A stretch of 64,000 bases of DNA, taken from contig OY987266.1 in the NCBI GenBank assembly GCA_963920665.1, forward strand, positions 8,933,001-8,997,000, given 5' to 3'. A program made the position numbers and the translations under genes. Below the pieces are notes generated by a model. It worked only from the letters and a program-made list of their open reading frames with translations, was not told where the DNA came from and did no database searches. The DNA comes from Straminergon stramineum (Eukaryota > Streptophyta > Bryopsida > Hypnales > Calliergonaceae). This document shows, one piece after another, positions 60,484 to 64,000 of the stretch (the first letter of the stretch is position 1; each line of letters begins with the position of its first letter).

Positions 60484-61417
60484 TTAACCCCTAAAGGATT
60501 TTGACTACGTTTTCACATAAAATGCTCCAAAATTGCCATTTCTAGTACAAGAATCAAATTTTAGAAAAAAAACATTTTAGAACATATGTAACCATAGGAT
60601 CTTGTAGTAATATGGTTTGAGAACATGTGGAAAAAATTTCAGAAATTTCCACCTCATAGATTGCAAGATACTAGTGTTTGAATTGACAAAAATCCTTTTT
60701 TTGTACTTGCAAAAAACCGGGCAGCTGCTCTTCACAAGGTCACATTCGTATGAAAAAATGTCCAAAATGGATGTGCATCTTTGAATTCTTTAGTCAAGGC
60801 AAATTGTCTACATGTTTGAAAAAATTCAAATCATTTGGAATTGTACAACATATAGAAAAAAAATAGTAAATAGAAAGAAGTAGAGAATGATTCAAAATAC
60901 TATATTCTTAAGAATTTTGTTATGAATTTCAAAAATGACAATCCCAATGGTTGCAATGTTGTAATAAGCAATCTACATCCTATGATTTTATTTTTTTCAA
61001 AAAATCTTGAAAATTGAGTTAAATGAAGGACTTCAAAGTTTATTTTAGAGTAGAGAATCCATACTGATTGCTTGCAGACTAAAACTCCTCATAACTTTCA
61101 CCTCATTGATCAAAATAAAACGATTCAAAGCTTTCTCTTAATATATAAATCTAGAAAACCAATTTCCAATTTTTATTTTTGGAAAAAGTGGTTTTTTCTG
61201 ACTTGCCCGAGCTACCCAAGTTGGAAAAGAAACTACATATCATACAATAACTTTTTAACCATGTAGTCAAAAGTTATGAAAATTGTTGGGTCTTAAAGAT
61301 ACTCCTCAACCACATATGTGAAAATTTTAAGAAAAAAAATTGATAATTCCACTTGTAGTGAGTTGCCCAAAATATCTATAATGCCAAAAAAACCATGTTT
61401 GGGATTTTAGGGGCCAA
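60484..61417. mobile_element. TTAA-flanked element, ~934 bp (large subfamily, copy B1)
   Basis: Starts TTAACCCCTAAAGGATTTTG. The right end ...GGATTTTAGGGGCCAA has a decayed TTAA. Same orientation as 61862-63132. Confidence 0.82.
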
Positions 61418-61861
61418 CCCCTTCAACCATTTCATTTGTCTTTTGATTGATGATTGCTTGGATGGAGGGAGAACTACTGTTCAGAGTTGGTTTTGTTGGT
61501 CCTAGATAGCAATCAAAAGTAGAGTTTGACCAACTTGCAATATTATAAGTGCAATAGGAAGATCATTTTTAGACAAAAAATTAAAGCCAGTATGAAGATC
61601 ATTATAGGACCAAGGGTCTATTTTTGAATTGTTTAAAATTTAAAATTTTCTTGGTGGCAAGTGAAAGGAGGTTTTAATGCATCAAAGAATAGGACATTTG
61701 GCTTCTGTATGCAAAAGTTATGAAATAATAAAGTTTGGTTCTAAAAGTGTTTCTTCCACATAGGTACATAATTAATTATGTAGATGTACATAGAATGTAG
61801 ATGGTAGATTAGGGTCAATGGCACATTGAGGGATGCCCACTGTATCAAATACATAGTTCAA

Positions 61862-63132
61862 TTAACTCCTAAATGAATTTGACTATGTTTTCACCAAAAA
61901 TGCTCTCGAACTACCATTTCTAATACGAGTACCAAATTTTAGGAAAAAACATTTGGACATAATTATGTAACGATAGGATCTTGTGATACATTGGTTTGAG
62001 AAGATGTGGAAAATATTTCACAAATTTCCACCTTGTAGATTGCAAGATATTAATGTTTGAATGGACAAAAATCTTTTTTTTGGCCTTGTAAAAACTGGGC
62101 AGCTACACTTCACAAGGTCACATTTGTATGAAAAAAAATTCCAAAATGCTGGTGCTTCTTTGGATTCATGTTTCAAATCAAGTAGGCTACATGCTTGAAA
62201 AAAATTTAGATCATTTGGAATTGTACAACATGTGGGAAAAAAAGAGTAAGTAGAAAGAAGTAGAGAATGATTCAAATTACTAAATGTTAAGAATTTAATT
62301 ATGGAATTGAAAAATGACAATCCCAATGGTTTTAATGTTGTAATTAACAATCTACATCCTATAATTAAATTTTTTCCACAAATATTGAAAATTGAGTTAA
62401 ATAAAGGACTTCAAAGTTTATTATAGAGTAGAAATCCACAACTACCTTCAAACTAAAACTCCTCATAACTTTTATCTCATTAATCAAAATGGAATGATTC
62501 AAAGATTTTCACATACTTATAAATCTAGAAAACCAATTTCAGAATTTCATTCTTGAAAAAGTGTTTTTGTAAGAATTTTTAGGGGGCTGCCTGTCATTAG
62601 ATGAGAATGACCTCCTGCGGAAGACCGCGAGTTCCCACAAGTTCTAAGACTGTGGGAACTCGGCCACAGCAGCTCGCTGACGTGGTCAGGCGACGACCAC
62701 GTCGGATAATAATAAAAAATTAATTTTAAAATATTTTTTTGAAATAAATAAATAAAATTTTAAATAGTTTTTTTTTTAATTTTTAATTTTTAATAGTTTT
62801 TTTAATTTTTTTAATTTTTTTAATTTTTTAATAATTTTTTAGTAATTTTAAATTCTGGCCAGCCCTGGCTGGTTCCCAGCCTTGGGAACTGGCCTGAAAC
62901 GGCCCTCCAGGGCAGCTGAATCCCATCTAATGTGAGCAAAGAAAATGATATATCATACAATAACTTTTGAACCATGTAATCAAAATTTATGAAATTTTTT
63001 GGGCTTTGAAGCTACTCCTTGGGCACATATTGTGTGAAAATTTAAAAAAAAAATAATAAAAAATCCATTCGTAGTGAGTTGCCCAAAATTGCTATGTTGC
63101 CAAAAAATGCAGTTTGGGCATTTATGGGTTAA
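61862..63132. mobile_element. TTAA-flanked element with internal insertion (copy B2)
   Basis: Starts TTAACTCCTAAATG and ends ATTTATGGGTTAA. Length 1271 bp, of which about 333 bp (62600-62932) are absent from copies A and B1; without it the element would be about 938 bp, as in its relatives. Confidence 0.85.
62600..62932. mobile_element. ~333-bp foldback-like insertion
   Basis: Short inverted ends (CATTAGATGAGA / inverse CATTAGATGGGA) enclose GC-rich flanks around a T/A-rich core. Several strong hairpins are visible: GAGTTCCCACA with TGTGGGAACTC, GACGTGGTC with GACCACGTC, and AGTTCCC/GGGAACT-type pairs near the right end. Its exact borders and target duplication are uncertain. Confidence 0.7.
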
Positions 63133-64000
63133 AACTCCCTCTCTACCTAACCTTCTATCACAATAAAGAGAGATCAACTCCAATGGCATGTTTTATTTTG
63201 GTGCAAAGTAAGTAAAGTCATCTCTAAGTATGTGCAAATCATTGTCCTTCAATTGATATCAATGAAGCATGTGCATGGAATTGGTTTGTTTGAAAAATAT
63301 CTCAATAATTTAAAAAATATTTGAAAATAGAGATTTTTATTGAAAAAATGAAAAAATGAAAGAAAAAATGATTAGAGATTGAACATTTTTTACCAATTCC
63401 CATACATACAAAATCACAAAACTCAATACAATGGGCAATAGATCACTTGAATAATTTACAATCCTAAAGAACCCTTTAGAACCATTGTTCTTTTGGGGGA
63501 CAAAATGGATTTTGGGCATGCTCCTATCATCTTAATTTTAGTCATGATTTCTTGAATTTCTTAAGATTGAAAAACACATTAGCTTTCTTGGAATACAATT
63601 TTTATTTCAATCAGTGCATGGGAGCAAAGTTATTTTATTTTAAGCACAATTTTCACCTTGCTTGGCTTCAAAAAACCCTACAAAAACTTGAAATTGAAAT
63701 TAATTTTTTTTCAAAGATTCATGGTAATTTGAAATTTTCACAAAAAATCTTGAAAATTTGATGACAAATATTAGACATGTGATTTCATCTATACACAATA
63801 AAATTGAGAAAAATTCACTTATAAATAGCAAAAAATGGAGGGTACATAATGAAGGACTTTCAAGTTTGACTACATGGTCATAGGTTCCATTAGACTAAGT
63901 CCTTTCGAGGTTAAGTGATGGTTCAAGGGATTTTTTTGAGCAAATTTTTGCTCAAAGCAATAAAAGTTTTTTTCGAGAGAATATATGGTGAGATATAATT
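63133..64000. other. AT-rich DNA to the right edge
   Basis: 63868-63915 resembles 40115-40165, including an element-like end aggttaag. No gene seen. Confidence 0.45.

Overview
The window is nuclear DNA of a photosynthetic eukaryote, almost certainly a land plant. It has two spliced protein genes with GT-AG introns, a chloroplast-targeted chlorophyll synthase, a PUX-type UBX protein, a Ty1/copia retrotransposon relic, plant Stowaway-type MITEs and very AT-rich intergenic DNA. Introns are short (mostly under 1 kb). I cannot name the species; a seedless plant is possible, but nothing seen here proves it.

Layout. 1-4806 (minus): chlorophyll synthase (CHLG), 12 exons visible and the 3' terminal exon(s) beyond the left edge; a 404-bp MITE sits in its last visible intron. 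5103-6112: a CTACA-ended MITE split by a TTAA-flanked element. 6.1-11.0 kb: AT-rich DNA with an (ATT)n microsatellite. 11021-12770 (minus): a partial second UBX gene or pseudogene. 13.9-14.8 kb: short-period repeats ending in a CACTA-like terminus. 17862-21131 (plus): an apparently intact four-exon UBA-UAS-UBX gene (FAF2/PUX10 type). 21.6-23.1 kb: a large inverted repeat and a tandem duplication. 27.2-28.3 kb: a GC-richer island of unknown content. 28.3-29.25 kb: three different MITEs nearly back to back. 29.4-36.2 kb: a decayed copia element with both LTRs and two nested MITEs. 41.0-45.5 kb: a dense MITE cluster. 47.1-54.0 kb: a GC-richer, low-copy-looking region with a TATA-like signal but no gene I can identify. 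54.1-64 kb: tandem duplications and several large TTAA-flanked elements.

The two recognised pathways are unrelated: chlorophyll esterification in the thylakoid membrane, and CDC48/p97 recruitment at ER or lipid-droplet membranes. The two UBX loci are diverged paralogues in opposite orientation about 5 kb apart. The intact copy has lost the usual Arg of the p97-binding FPR loop (it reads FPL), while the broken copy keeps FPR and has one extra intron.

The most unusual signal is a set of elements 0.6-0.95 kb long with ends of the form TTAA-CCCCTAA..., at about eight loci. One copy lies inside another MITE, and removing it with one TTAA joins that MITE's interrupted terminal inverted repeat. This is the insertion signature expected of piggyBac-type transposition, which is unexpected in a land plant. 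No transposase was recognised.
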